From Diadema setosum (lineage: Eukaryota; Echinodermata; Echinoidea; Diadematoida; Diadematidae), in contig NC_092704.1 in assembly GCF_964275005.1 (NCBI RefSeq), positions 11,100,871 to 11,164,870 of the forward strand: a DNA stretch of 64,000 nt, in the 5' to 3' direction. This document shows, in pieces, positions 24,845 to 37,259 of this stretch. The position numbers and the translations under genes were made by a program. The notes beneath the pieces are model-generated. The model had not been told where the DNA came from and made no database searches. It worked only from the letters and a program-made list of their open reading frames with translations. Position 1 is the first letter of the stretch; each line of letters opens with the position of its first letter.

Positions 24845-25281
24845 GTTGAACCTCTCTTATCCGGCCTCCCTTTATCCGGATCTCTCTATTATACGGACGC
24901 AATCTCGCCGTGACTTTTTTTTTAAATGATTACGGGAGGAAAGGGGGATTCCCAACTCCTTGAGATCTCCTACACAAACACAATGAATTACATATACTTG
25001 ATACATTTCTAAATAATTATTTAGGTAAATCATCCCAAGAATTTATAAAAGAAAATGGTTTCATTCTTGCACACATTAACCTCTATTTTGGGGTCTGTTA
25101 CTGAGTGTAACAATGAAAAGGTTGCAGTATACACATTACTACATGTGGTACTACAATGGGCTACATCAGTACATGTGTATGTATATGTACATGTATAAAG
25201 CATAGAGTCTCCCGTATCCGGCCAATCCCTTATCCGGATGAGCCCCGGTCTCGACTTGTCCGGATACGAGAGGTTCAACTG
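24843..25281. mobile_element. pogo/Tigger-like MITE, about 440 bp
   Basis: Terminal inverted repeats GTTGAACCTCTCTTATCCGG (left) and, reversed, CAGTTGAACCTCTCGTATCC (right), with TA next to the right end. The CAGT start and TA are usual in pogo/Tigger relatives. No transposase frame. The left end abuts a GATA microsatellite. Confidence 0.75.
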
Positions 25282-26369
25282 TATAGATGGATAGATAGAT
25301 AGAAAAATATATATCGAAATGAAATTGAACAAAATAGTGAAAACATATGATTTTGATGATATCTTACAAAATGTTAATGCTATAGGAACAAGTGCATTGT
25401 CATTTAAAAGATGTACAAAATCTCTCTTTTATAGGGTTGCTAAAAACTTATCTATTTACTCAATCCTCATTTTTGTTGTTGTTGTTGTTATATCATGTTT
25501 ACGTAATGTATCTTACCTCAACATGTTTGTGTTTTTTTCCCGAATTAATGCGCTTAGAAACATCAGTATTAAGCGCTATAGTGTTATTCATTAACATTAA
25601 CATTAACATTGACTCATGTCCTCTCATGCACTGTTACACAGTTCAGCAAAATTAGGCAGTACACGAACATGAGAATGAGCATAAGATTTGTCCATGATCT
25701 TGTCTGATAATAGAAGATAATTGCTAATCAATGAAAGTATTCTCTTGTACTATTGTTTTGTCTTGTAATAGATTACATTTACCCTACAAATTCAAAATTC
25801 CGTTGTGTTGTTACACTGCTCATTCACGTATTAACAGGGAGTTACCCATTTCATTTGATTTTATCACTCTATACTCTACGAGTTATAATTTTGTGAAAAT
25901 CGTATGTTCTATAATACTCAATCTAACCCGTATAGAACATAAATCATTTAAATAAAAGATTTGGCCCATCGATGTAATTTATGAAGGTGTAAATTGACAC
26001 AAAAATGCACCTTCAATAGTAATCCCAAATCTTCCAAGTCTGAAGTCTCTTTCGTTTCTCTGAAAGATGTGTCTTTATCTTTTCTCGGTCGTCTTCATTT
26101 CAAGCCACCTCAAAGCAGAAACATGAAACGATTTGCAGATAAGAGTAGAAGTGGGGATTTGTTGAATGAATCTAAACGTATTACATTAATCTTCATCTTT
26201 TTTAAAAGTCCTTCACGAGGAAAACTGGTGGTAAAATTGAGAGCTCAGTTAGATTTTGTTCTCTGTCGCTTCGTTTTTCTTGTATAGCTCGTAGTTCTTC
26301 TTAAAACCCAGTTCGCTATAAATGAAACTAAGAATAAGAAAGGGGGCTTAGAAAAATACGATGATGTAC
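25282..26369. other. No gene supported
   Basis: AT-rich. It contains an inverted copy of the repeat at 2592 (25547-25581). Confidence 0.5.
25547..25581. repeat. Inverted copy of the 2592 repeat
   Basis: AATGCGCTTAGAAACATCAG and the next 15 bases are the reverse complement of the segment at 2592-2640. A short ATTAAC repeat follows. Confidence 0.65.
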
Positions 26370-26760
26370 TAGGCTACGCTGTTCCGAAAGTTCGTTAATC
26401 TGAAAAGGAAATAAGGTTCGTTATTCCGAAGGTTCGTTATTCCCAATGCTTTTAATCCGACAGTGAAACAAGATTTGTTATTCTGAACGTTTGTTAATCC
26501 GAAAATGAAACAAACTTCGTTTTTACAAAGTTTCGCTACTCCGAAACATGCAATGTTCAGTACCCGTTAATAAACTTATTACGTTGACTTCTCGAATGAA
26601 CGAATCTTCGGAATAAGGACACCCCCCCCCCCCTTTTTTTTTTCATTTTCAGATAAACGAAACTTCGGAATAACGAACCTGATTTCATTCCAGAATAACG
26701 TACCTGATTTAGTTTTTATTGTTATTGCTGTTTCTATAATTATTATCATAACGAACCTTA
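26370..26760. repeat. Repeat rich in GTTCGTTATTCCGAA
   Basis: About six direct and inverted copies of GTTCGTTATTCCGAA-like segments around a central C-run/T-run. The right half reads as the reverse complement of the left, so the whole is probably a degenerate inverted-repeat element. Confidence 0.65.
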
Positions 26761-26770
26761 TTTCCTTTGA

Positions 26771-26890
<120 letters not shown>

Positions 26891-26939
26891 GCTTATTTTT
26901 TTTTTCTGTGTTTTGACAACGTCTGGCTAAATCCGACGT

Positions 26940-27320
26940 ACGGTCCAAACTTTCTTTAATAGCGCCATCTGACGTTGAATGCGTCCAACGGATGCAGCTT
27001 CTCTTCTCGTAAGCTATTTTTGGGTGTTACGCTATTTACGTTTCGAGGGACGCTCTGCTTTGCGACCGCATAGAAAGTGCGTAGTTGTGTTCGTGTACGT
27101 GTATGTACATGGAATAAGAGAGTCCGCAACGGCGGCCGCCGACGTACGATAGCGACAGCTGTCGTACAGATAAGAAAGGGACGCCGACGACGCGACGATT
27201 CGCAATTCATGCACACAAATCAAGGGACAGTCGCTGGTAAGTTGTGGCAACGTTGTTGTGTTGTGAGGCCTTGCCGTGTTTTCCGATGCATACATGGCAC
27301 GCGTGTACACATTTGGCCCA
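26940..27320 (+). promoter_or_regulatory. Candidate CpG-rich promoter and first exon
   Basis: A short GC- and CpG-richer block in AT-rich surroundings (GGCGGCCGCCGACGTACG near 27130-27150). A GTAAGT donor follows at 27239 after an ATG-containing stretch MHTNQGTVA. It could be the promoter and first exon of the plus-strand kelch gene about 10 kb downstream, or of another transcript. This is inference; no TATA box or initiator was identified. Confidence 0.35.
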
Positions 27321-28420
27321 GGAAAACCTGATGATTGTTTGCATCCTTGGCTTGGAGCTACATGAGAATCGTAAGCTGTGGAAAATTACCCCAGGCCCAC
27401 CCCTCGGTGATTTTTACCAACACAGTCAACTGCTGGTGTAATAGAAGGTAGAAATAGAATGGACAATAGATCCAGGGTAGGGAGGTAACTCACCTAGATT
27501 ATACAATACTATTGTTAATAGGCTATTGCCTGGTAGTCTACGGTAGATTCTAAAGTACAGAGACAGAGTAGGCCTAACGTACATTGTAGGTGAGATTGTT
27601 GAGGCGTCTTATCTCCCCGACCCTAGGCTACTAAAGTGGGAGTAGTGTCCACTTCACAGCGTAAAATACTTACTGACTACGCCAGGCTGATGATGGACTG
27701 GATTCAGGTAGATTTATACAGGTGTATGCCTTGTAGTTGTTTCCTTCCTAATCCGTGAGTCCATTCAGCATCAAGGTCGTGGGGGTCAATTGTCACCTGA
27801 TATAGAGTTGGATGTGTCAGTCAGGTGACCCCCTAGCGCTAGTCATGTTAAAGTCACAGTCCGGGTCTGGTTAAGGTCGTGAGGTACAGTAGATAGGAGG
27901 GGAAGTTAAAACCAACCATCCCCCCCAAACCAAATCCCACTACACTACTATCACTAACAGTAACTAGCCTGACCAGACACTGTGAACAGGGTCTGACATG
28001 TGTTAGTGTTTCAACGTTGTAACCGACCGTCACTATTGACGGCAAAATCACATAAAATACCTTTTATTTTGTATGATTTTAAGAGTAATATAATTGCAAC
28101 ACTTACCTACAGCATATTTTCCTGATTGTTGAGTTGAATTCGGCGTTTTGTTGGTATCCAGACCTTATTGTTGAATTTTTCGGAGTATAGATCGTGCGGT
28201 GGCATCTTTTCCTTCGAGAGCTTCAAAAAATCAACAAACTACCACGCATGCGCATTCAGAAGTGGTTGCTTTTTACCTACGCCCGTGCGTTTCATGTGTT
28301 ACGTAAAACTTGCAGTAGATCCGCGCGTGCTGCACCGGCAATGATTTGACCTTTTTGAGTCGGGGTCATCCGACTATCTCCGACTACCTACGTTGTAGTA
28401 TACGAGAGTGAATGCTATTC
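27321..28420. other. No gene supported
   Basis: No domain-bearing frame and no clear repeat. Confidence 0.45.
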
Positions 28421-28429
28421 ATATAACAC

Positions 28430-28493
28430 GCAGATGAGGAGTGAAGCAGTAAGGACGTTTACAGACCTGATTTCAGCCATAGATTTCGGTAAG
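28430..28493 (+). other. Candidate 5' exon with GTAAGT donor
   Basis: An ATG opens MRSEAVRTFTDLISAIDF before TTTCG and GTAAGT. It could be an alternative first exon for the kelch gene. Its phase-1 end does not match the phase-0 acceptor at 37112 directly, so another exon would be needed. Confidence 0.2.
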
Positions 28494-28656
28494 TCTTAGA
28501 CGTAATTAAACAAAAAATCGCACACCGGTTATTGAATGATGATCATAGATTACGATAGTTCCTTATATTTTAGTTTTCCACGATTAATAAAGATATTCAT
28601 GAAGGAAACAGTGAACGATATAAGCGCGATAACAACGTCCGCGAAGGAAAAGGGGT

Positions 28657-28687
28657 GCAGCGCTGTCGCGATTCGCGACAGCGCTGC
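28657..28687. repeat. Perfect 14-bp GC-rich hairpin
   Basis: GCAGCGCTGTCGCG, loop ATT, CGCGACAGCGCTGC. All 14 pairs match. Confidence 0.9.
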
Positions 28688-28968
28688 GTGCGTGTAGTTA
28701 TAACAGTAACATGAAATATGTGTATGCTGAATGCTGTATGTTGTGTTCTGAGCTGAGTGACCGTTTCGGTGTCCAAGCCAGAGAGCATAAAATATAAGAT
28801 TTACGATTAACCGATTTTAGAGAAGGCATTGCCATGGCATTGGCATTGAGTGGATGGATCTCTGTCAGTACCAGAATAATTAGAGACATGGGCATGGCGT
28901 AGAGTCTAACGTTAGACAGAAAGATCCGTCTGTCCGGAGTACTGCTACTGACACAGCACATCCCATCC

Positions 28969-29413
28969 TTGACCGACAAGTAGATCTAACGTTATATCTA
29001 ATTCCGTGAAAAACTTCTCATATTATATGACATTTGCTGGGTCCGTTTTTCGCTTCTTAACACGTTAGACACCATTGATACATACATTAACGTTACACTA
29101 TTGCGACGGATTCAACCGTTTTGGTTAACGCAACTTCGACCCAGAGGAAACAGTGGAAGAGGTGAGTCAAAATGTTTACTGATTAATCCTGTATAGGATT
29201 TTTCCAGATTGGTTTGAAAACCAAGCTGGAAAAAACATTTTTATGCGGGGGGAACTTGGTCGAAGTTGCGTTAACCAAAATGGTTGAAACCATCGCAATA
29301 GCGTATGTATCATTGGTGTCTGTCTTAGAAGCGAGAAACTGACCCAGCAAATGTCATTATTGTAAATGAGAAGTTTTTTGCGGAATTAGACATAGAATCT
29401 ACTTGTCGGTCAA
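28969..29413. mobile_element. Hairpin MITE, 445 bp
   Basis: Two arms of roughly 200 bp or more in inverted orientation. The outer end is TTGACCGACAAGTAGAT; inner markers are ACATTTGCTGGGTC and GGTTAACGCAACTTCGACC. The loop near 29200-29250 carries its own small hairpin (TTTTTCCAG/CTGGAAAAA). No coding potential. Confidence 0.88.
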
Positions 29414-30406
29414 ATCCCATCCTAACCCCGGCGCGGGGTCGCTGTAACCCGACTTGGTACGTGTTGGGGTCGCTGCTGCGTGGTAGCGGTTAATCCCACC
29501 CCAGTTTAACTGTTAGTTCGGAAAGAGCTGCTTCAGGGATTATCTCATCAAGGTTCAGGGAATATGCATTTGTGTCTTGAAGTGTCACGTAATCATGTGA
29601 GTTAGGCCCTACAGTACCGCTACTGGATCAAGGTTCATTTTGCCACAATCAAAAATTTGTGAATTAATTTACCATTTAGATCTGCCTGTTTGATGAGACT
29701 AGTTGCTGCCGACATTCTAATTAGATGATTTTTTTTTTCCCCCAGCGATTTAAGTATGACATACCATTGCCTACCATAGACATCGATTGGAGGTGAATTG
29801 AATTGTGATCATTTCATGGCCTTTACTTTAGTACTGTACATGTACATTATATACCGGTATCCATGTCTATGAATGTATCTGTCTTGAAATCAAACCTTCT
29901 TGTCCTGATGGCGACTACAGGCAGTGGAAGAATGAAAATCAAGACTTTTAGCCCACTGATTATGTTAAGGGTGGGGTAAAACGCATTTCAGTACAAAAAC
30001 CAGTTATTTCAGGCCCTCAGAAGTGGCGATATTCAGTATCAAAAGTGTAACATGTCGTCTGCTGGTGCATCACACTACTCGCACTGGAAAATGTTGTTTT
30101 GACAGTACAACAATAGATCTTTGTGACCCACGACCTCAAATTAGGGATTTTTTGCAATGGTTATGGTGGCCTGTATGTGTTCAATATCTTGCCATAGAGA
30201 ATGACAAGTTAGTGCTGACTAGAATTTACTGCAGTTGTTAATCTTCTCTCACTCTGGAACAGGATATGATTGGGCATTCAGATAAAAGGATATTGGAATT
30301 AAAAATAAAAATAGATCCCAACTTATGTGGACTGCCCTTGTACATGTCCAAGACTTTGTACACATGGTTGAGCTGAGATCTAAAATTTATAGTATCTCTT
30401 TTACAC

Positions 30407-30715
30407 TAGTTGCCTCCGCCAAGGGAGGAGGTTATGTTTTTGTTACCGGTGGTTTGTTTGTTTGTTTGTCCGTGTGCAAAATAACTCAAAAAGTAGGTAA
30501 CGGATTTGGATGAAACTTACAGGAAATGTTGAGAGTGACACAACGTCACAAGTTACAAATGATTAAATTTTGGTAGTGATCCGAAAAATTTTTTGGGAAT
30601 TTATGAAGGATTTTTGATATTTTGACAGGTAGGGTCAATGAACTTGGGAGTTCAAGCTGCACATTTTTGAGGTTTTCAAACGTGCACTAAAGTGCGTGCT
30701 CTAGTTTCTGCTAGG
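30407..30715 (+). repeat. Dispersed repeat with GGAGGAGGTTATGTTTTTGT
   Basis: The segment GCCAAGGGAGGAGGTTATGT, then TTTGTTTGTTTGTCCGTGTG and GCAAAATAACTCAAAAAGTA is a text I associate with interspersed repeats of marine invertebrates. Only one copy is in the window, so this rests on memory. Confidence 0.45.
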
Positions 30716-30882
30716 GCGAGGCGCGTTGCGCAGCTGAGGGTTTATAACGTAATAAAGGCTTCTCTATCGTACATTTGTATATTTGTTTAAGTATGTTTTT
30801 ATTGAAAGAGACCTACAGTACAATGTACATATGATTTTCCCGACTGGAAAATGTTGGATCGTAAATGTATCCTTTTTTATTC

Positions 30883-30971
30883 TTAACCCATTGAGGACGA
30901 GTCTCGAGAATACTCGGGCAGGTGTCTATGTAGCAAAATCAGCCTGTCCTTATTGAGTCAAAATGTGTTAA
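30883..30971. mobile_element. Short TTAA palindromic MITE, copy 1
   Basis: TTAACCCATTGAGGACGAG at the left and a degenerate right end closing in TTAA. The inner GAGAATACTCGGG is shared with copies at 32750 and 47017. About 89 bp. Confidence 0.7.
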
Positions 30972-31281
30972 TTGATTAGCTAGGAAATTAAGCACTGAGC
31001 TCTTTTGTGAAGCCCCAGTGTTGTAATCTATACTGCAGCCTGGTTCAGCTTTGGTCAGTTCATAATACAATACATGCACTACAAATTGTCTGTCCACATC
31101 AAGCATGGACCGGGGACTGCAATTTGCACTGTGTTGAAAAAATCAATCGTTCATGCCTGTCACAGACATTGCTTAATTAGGGATGAGGAGTAATGGCTCA
31201 TACCTTTCCTAGTGCACAATACAATGTGCTAATTCTATCTCCCATTCAATATTTAGTCTGTTTGTTTCAGACCTTGCTCAT

Positions 31282-31312
31282 TTTTTTTTTTTTTTTTTTT
31301 GGGGGGGGGGTT
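31282..31312. repeat. T-run/G-run compound tract
   Basis: About 20 T followed by about 10 G. Similar tracts occur at about 2203-2236 and 7081-7112. Confidence 0.8.
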
Positions 31313-32039
31313 ACATTCAGATCAAGTATATTTTGTAGTGTATTATTGTTTTTATGTACATTTAATTATTATTATTACTTGATGTTTTTACTATTGTTAA
31401 ATCATTAGTATAGTGTTATTACTTACATCAGTATTGTTATCATTACCATTTTTACTAATTACCCCCACCATTCATCATCATCATCATCATTATCATTACT
31501 CTTATTATCATAGAATAGCATTGGACATGAACATTAAATACTGTACGCCCGATGTGTCAGGCAGTTTTAGCACACTGATGGTAAAGGTTTCCAGGGGCAC
31601 AGCAGGCTGCACACTGTGTGTATACAGTGAGCAGTTTGTAGTTACTCAAGGACCATTACATCAGGGTTGTTCCGTCATCAGAAGCTTAGCGATTGGCTTG
31701 GACTGCGTTTCCATAGTTGCAGGAGTAAACAATGTTCGCTTCACAGCTAAAAGTGGACATCTGAGGAAGTCTACTGTACATTGTAAATAATCAGGTAAGG
31801 TTATTTGGTCAGTGAAGTTGTATAGTGTGAGCAAGAGCTGTATGATAACATATAAGTTCTTTCTCTCTCTCCCTCCATTTTCCTTTTAAAGCCCATTCTC
31901 TCTTTTACAGAATTTGTTACCAAATATTTACAGCCTGTGTGTGGCGTTTAATACAGCGCTCAATATTAATGTTATTGTTAAATATTATTTTTGCGTTTTG
32001 CTTTGTTTCATTATTGACTCTTTTCCCCCCCTTTTTTTT

Positions 32040-32230
32040 TAGACACTACACAGGGCTGCACATTTTGTACTGGTCCGACCTGTCTGTTGGACCAGTAGGT
32101 ACCCAGTTTTTTTTCCATTTTTTTTCTGCGAGTCCATACAATGTACCTAAAAAAGTTACTGGTCCGACAGTGATTTTACTGGTCAGGAACCGTGGGACCA
32201 GTGCCAGTGTGCAGGAGTGGTTAACATTTT
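32040..32230. repeat. Imperfect inverted repeat with ACTGGTCC boxes
   Basis: GGGCTGCACATTTTGTACTG at the left and ACCAGTGCCAGTGTGCAGG at the right, with several GGTCCGAC/GGACCAGT boxes between. Probably a decayed MITE. Confidence 0.45.
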
Positions 32231-32499
32231 ACAGTCATCAGTACTCTATTACATATGTAATGTAGTTCTCGTAACTATTAACAGAGTAACCCCCAACAGA
32301 AAGATCAGAAAAGGGGGAGGGGCTGAGGGAGAGATGAAGAAAGGGTTATTGTACATTACATGTATGTGACATACGTATTCTCACCCATGTGCCATACATT
32401 TATTTACAATGCTATTCATAGAAACATACAAGTGTCTTTGTGGGTTTTTTTTGCATTAATGTGAGCAAACCCAGAAAACTTTCATATGAATGTTTGTTA

Positions 32500-32530
32500 T
32501 TTTTGTTGTTGTTGTTGTTGTTGTTGTTGC
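32500..32530. repeat. TTG microsatellite
   Basis: About 10 TTG units. Confidence 0.85.
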
Positions 32531-32749
32531 AATTATGATTTGAATGAAAAGACTACAAAGCATGAAATTTACAAGTGTAATGTGGAGTGAAATTGTTGAC
32601 AATATATTTCTAGCATTGCGATAAAGAGTAAAAATCTTAGCACTGCAGCTAAGTGAGCTATTGAATAATTAGACCAAGATGTGTTTGGGTACACACAAGT
32701 ACATGAAATGTAATTCATTTGGGTGATGTGCTGTGAGATTTAAATAGTC

Positions 32750-32849
32750 TTAACCTGTTGAGGATGATTCTTGATTTTCCTGCAACACGCATTTCCCACT
32801 GACGCTTGTAATACCCGAGTATACTCGGGATTCGTCCTCAATGGGTTAA
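32750..32849. mobile_element. Short TTAA palindromic MITE, copy 2
   Basis: Flanked by TTAA. Ends TTAACCTGTTGAGGATGA and, reversed, TTAACCCATTGAGGACGAA. Centre CCCGAGTATACTCGGG is a perfect palindrome. Confidence 0.8.
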
Positions 32850-33420
32850 CTTCCTTTGCTACTTATCCAATTTTGATCAATTTTCACCATATACCAGTAT
32901 GAGGACCTTGCTTTTCATTGTGTTTATTCATCAATTATTTCTCAGTTAGTCATGAATGGCCCTTATTCCAAACAGTTGCTCTGGTTGTTTTCTTGAAGCT
33001 GGTTGCTATGATACCATCAGTGACAGTGATACACAAGGTACATGGACGCTTGAAGAGTCTCAAATGCAGATGAGAAGGAGAGATTTTACTTCATTTCCTG
33101 TATTTTGTCCCATTGACGAATCAATTATGTTGTGCAATCGATGACTGCCTCTTGTAATCGTTGGTAGCATCTGTTGTATTTTCGTATCTTAACAACAGAC
33201 TGCAGTGAAACCTTGTTAATGGAAGCGACCTTCAAACCATGCATGACTGCGATGGAGGGGACTTGATATTTCTGGCTGTGAGTGTTCTCTCTCTCTCTCG
33301 TCGTGATCAGAAACCAGTCATACGTGTAGCAATTACCAACCACTCGTCGGCTTTAAAGTGATGGTCACGGAGTGAAAATGGGAACGCAATTAATGAGGAC
33401 ACACTTTGCCGGAGTCGTCG

Positions 33421-33500
33421 TGGGACTGTGACGAGTGGGACTGGCAAGCATGACAGGCTTCAAATCTATATCGGCTGACGCACTGTATTGTAGATTTGGT
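33421..33500 (+). other. Possible exon end with GTGAGT donor
   Basis: ATGACAGGC opens a short frame before TAGATTTG and GTGAGT. Weak evidence; listed only because it lies in the probable 5' part of the kelch gene. Confidence 0.15.
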
Positions 33501-34199
33501 GAGTCTTGTGCTTCGAGTGTTGAGTGCGATGCTTTTTGTCATACAGTGTACATTCAATTTGTTGATCCCACCTGTTCACATATATAGGACTATACATATA
33601 CATACAGCTTTGCAGATTGGAGGGGGGGGGGGGGGAGACTGCTGGTGTAAAAACTGTGATCAGTATAACTTTCCCAAGGTCTCTGTATGACCTGATGGGT
33701 GTGAAATTTTGAGATAAAGATCTGTATGCTGTTCTGTAGACAACTAACTGTATAGAAAGTGTATATTTGTAGTGTGTTAAATTTGTTGCAAGTGGCATAC
33801 CAAACATTAGATATTCATTTATTAATTTCTCCCTATATAATTAAACAAGTAACGTAATGAACAGATATTTCTTATATTTTTGTTGATTGTTCAAATGAAA
33901 TAGGCCCGGTATAAATGTTATCAGAGGAATTGTAAAATTTTTGGTAGTCATGATGCAGTCAAGGAAGGGAAAATTGAAAAACCCAGTGATAAAAGTTGCA
34001 TTTGCGCCATTCTCAGATTAAGTGTTCAATTCCATGTGAGTAAAACCGAAAAATCAACCACAAAGTAATACATTCAAAGATGTGTTTTCGGAAACTTCAA
34101 AACCGGTCAAATACAAAACAAAAAGTGGAACATTCTAAATGATGGCCATTCATTGAGTAAAAATGAATTAAAATAGAGCATCATATATGATTTTTGATC

Positions 34200-36135
34200 A
34201 CCAATCAGATACGTTACCGCAAATTTACATGTTGTAATGGACTCCTAACTCTGAATTAAATTTATTGTTTTGATCCAATTTCTGTTTAGGAAAAGACATC
34301 TGTCCCCCCTAAAGATATTGGGGTTTTTCAAGAGGTAAAGATGTTGTCATCCCTTGCTAATTGGTAGAAATTATTTCTGTGTGGTAGGTTGAAATATGCT
34401 TTTTGCTGAAATGAAATATAACCTTAAGATTCACTTTGTATTTTTAGCAAATTTCGCTTACAAATAAAGTTTAGAATCCCACAAATCATGCAAAGGGAAC
34501 GATCCAATTTGGAATTTCACAGGAAACAAATATGAATTGCTTTCCTAGGGAAATAACTATTGAAAAACATCGAATCACCTTTGGTAACGTATCTGGTAAA
34601 ATATAAGTAATAATTTTAGTTGTGTATGAATTAATAAATATCACCTGTTTAATTATTTACCTCATGAATTGATGTAAAAATGAATGATGTAAGCCCAAAT
34701 TAACCATTTTAAACATTGTACGTAATATGTAAACTATCAAATGTAGTGGAAAAGAGCCCTAAATGTGAAAGCTGATTTCTTCATTCACATAATATTCTCA
34801 TCTTACGTCTGAATGTATTTATCCATCTGACTATAAATATTCATTAAGTTTTGATGGATAATGCAAACAAGGTTTAAAAAATATATTTTTGCAGGCATTT
34901 AGAAGGAAGTAGGTACAGTCTCTATGAACTCGACATGCTAAACAGTTGTTTGACCTATGGTAACGTATTTGGCTCATCCCTTTTAATGAAAATGAATGAA
35001 TAATTGTTCAACTTATCAATGAATCTTGAGTAGTTCTTCATAGAAATGTTGAAAAACACTAAAATAAATATGCAACAGAACACTGAAACTTTTCTCGGAA
35101 GCGTTTCATAAACTACTTTTTACTCTTTCAAAGTTTGGTAACGTATCTGGCGTACCGTAAATGAATCTGTCGGTGAAGTTACAAAGCAATTTCTACTGAA
35201 TATTCTTCATTTGAACATAACTTTAATTTTTTATGGAAGCGTCATTCTATGCAGAATTGTTTTATGAACACTTTGTTTTACATAACATTATTTGCCACCG
35301 TGGGTGCCCTGAATTATACGTAACGTATCTGTTAAATCTGAAAAGCAAAAAACTGATATGCTGAATCTTAGCTTCGTCTTGTAAAATAAACGTTCAAAGT
35401 TGTTGCATAGATTATGAAAGTGACTGGGTTTTATAGAATAGAACTTTGGAGTTTATGAGCACACAACGATTTGTTTGTAAAAACATTTACAATTTCTTTT
35501 CAGCATTTTGATTATGTGGTAACGTATCTGTCGGAAAACTTGACATTAAGTTGTGAGACACTGACGCAGAAAGAAAAATCATGTGGAAGTGTTGATCTTT
35601 TCACCTCTCTGTCCTTTTGGTGTAAGAATATAATCCTGAGGTCCAACAAAATGAAGCATGTAATGTGTAGGGATGAATTTTGACCAGATTTGATCCCCAG
35701 AAAGCACAAGACCAATCAGCAAAATTCGGTCACGTATCTGGGGTAACGTATCTGTGGTAACGTATATGGTCGATCATATTATTATGAGAGCGATATCTAC
35801 CAAATATTTCTCACTTGTGCTAAACTTTAATGTTGAATCGATGCGTCATTCCGAGGAGTAATGTATAATATACAATTTGTCTGACATTGCAATATCTGTC
35901 GCAGTGGGTGGCGTGAAAAGTATGTCACGTATCTGTCCAAATAAAAGTTTTGAAAACCGATATTTGAAACATTGTACCGTATTCTCAAAAAAGAGCTGTT
36001 GCACAAAAAATCTAAGTACTTGCAATGTATGAAGTATATCCTCAGGGTTTCATATACACAGGGTCATTGCATAGTCTTGTTATTTTCGCAATGCTGTAAC
36101 ACGAAAGAAACTGGTAACGTATCTGGCGGTGAACT
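34200..36135 (+). repeat. Decayed array of about 190-bp units sharing GTAACGTATCTG
   Basis: The core GGTAACGTATCTGG or a one- to two-base variant occurs near 34206 (inverted), 34583, 34958, 35137, 35320, 35518, 35728, 35742, 35926 and 36112. Most steps are 179-209 bp or about twice that. Pairs of units about 600 bp apart are more alike than neighbours: 35136 with 35742, 35320 with 35926, 35518 with 36112. That suggests a higher-order unit of three. No protein domain. Confidence 0.75.
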
Positions 36136-37112
36136 TGGCGACAGGTTTCAAAAGGCTATAAAAAAAGAAGTCAATAAAAATTTTGGAACTTTTTGAGTAT
36201 TGTGATTAGCACATATGATATGCTCATCGTCCATGAAAATAATATTTGGAAAGTGTGTTTGTGGACGGAGAGGAGCAATAAAACATAATTCTGAAATAGC
36301 CGGCGACACTGCGTTTTGGGGGTCTTAACGAAGTTTAACAGCAAAATTTTATACAAAAAGGCAGACAACCGCATTTGATCGTGCTTATTTTTAACAAATA
36401 AAGTCCTCGTGATATATTATAAACATTTAAATAGTATCTAATAGGTTTCAGGGAACCGCAAACTGTCATGGAATGTCGGCGACACCAAAATTCCGTATTT
36501 GAACGCTTTTACTGAGAATGGGCCATTTACAAGTATATTACTAGCAGTTTCTGTATCCATTATGAAGGTGTCAGATTTTGGTAATTGAAAATTCATTACG
36601 TGCAGTGTAACCAATTGTGTGTATTACATTGTAATATACACTCTATGTAGTATACATATAATGCAAACATACTAAAAACATTCCTACCATTCAGGATTGT
36701 TTGCACAGAGACTCAACAAATAATACAAAGCGGTACTGTGCGTGCGTGCATGCATGCATATGGACACTCAAACCAACAGGAGGACATCACATACACTGTA
36801 CATTACTTTGAATTGCATGTTCTATCCTTGGCTATCATTTGTTGCATTGCATGCCATGTTTCAATTATTATACACTAAAGTCTTACAATCACCTACTACA
36901 GATTATTGACATTCTGAATGGACTCGGAGCTTTGCGTAGCTGCCCATTTGGTATACTGATACAATGTATTCACAGTATCAACATTTTCTTTGGGTAGTAG
37001 CAATATTATGTTAAACCGTTTTTTGATGTTGTTGTTGTGTTTAACCTGATCAATTGGATTGTACAATAAATTTTTCACCTCATGTGCCTCTCCCCCCCCC
37101 CCCTTTCCGCAG
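36136..37112. other. No gene supported; sequence before the first kelch exon
   Basis: AT-rich. A C-rich polypyrimidine tract (37091-37108) leads to the acceptor at 37112. Confidence 0.5.
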
Positions 37113-37259
37113 TGGACCAGGGTGGCTAATCCTGTGGGCAGCCCAGCGATGCTGACCAATGGGCTGGTCAGTGCCAGTGCCCACCCCAGTCTGGCCCGCA
37201 CCAAGCTCCACCTAGGCCACAGCTTTGTGTGGACCCACACGTTCCCCGAGAGCTCCCAG
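37113..37259 (+). CDS. Kelch gene, first recognised exon
   Basis: Acceptor CCCTTTCCGCAG, donor CAGGTTAGT, 49 codons. It encodes WTRVANPVGSPAM and then LTNGLVSASAHPSLARTKLH and HSFVWTHTFPESSQ. Codon use is GC-rich compared with the flanks. The internal ATG at 37149 is a possible start. Only phase 0 is open. Confidence 0.75.

Noticed and set aside
31413-31790. 125-residue open frame
   Set aside because: The second half looks slightly protein-like but has no matching splice phase, no domain, and starts in simple repeats.
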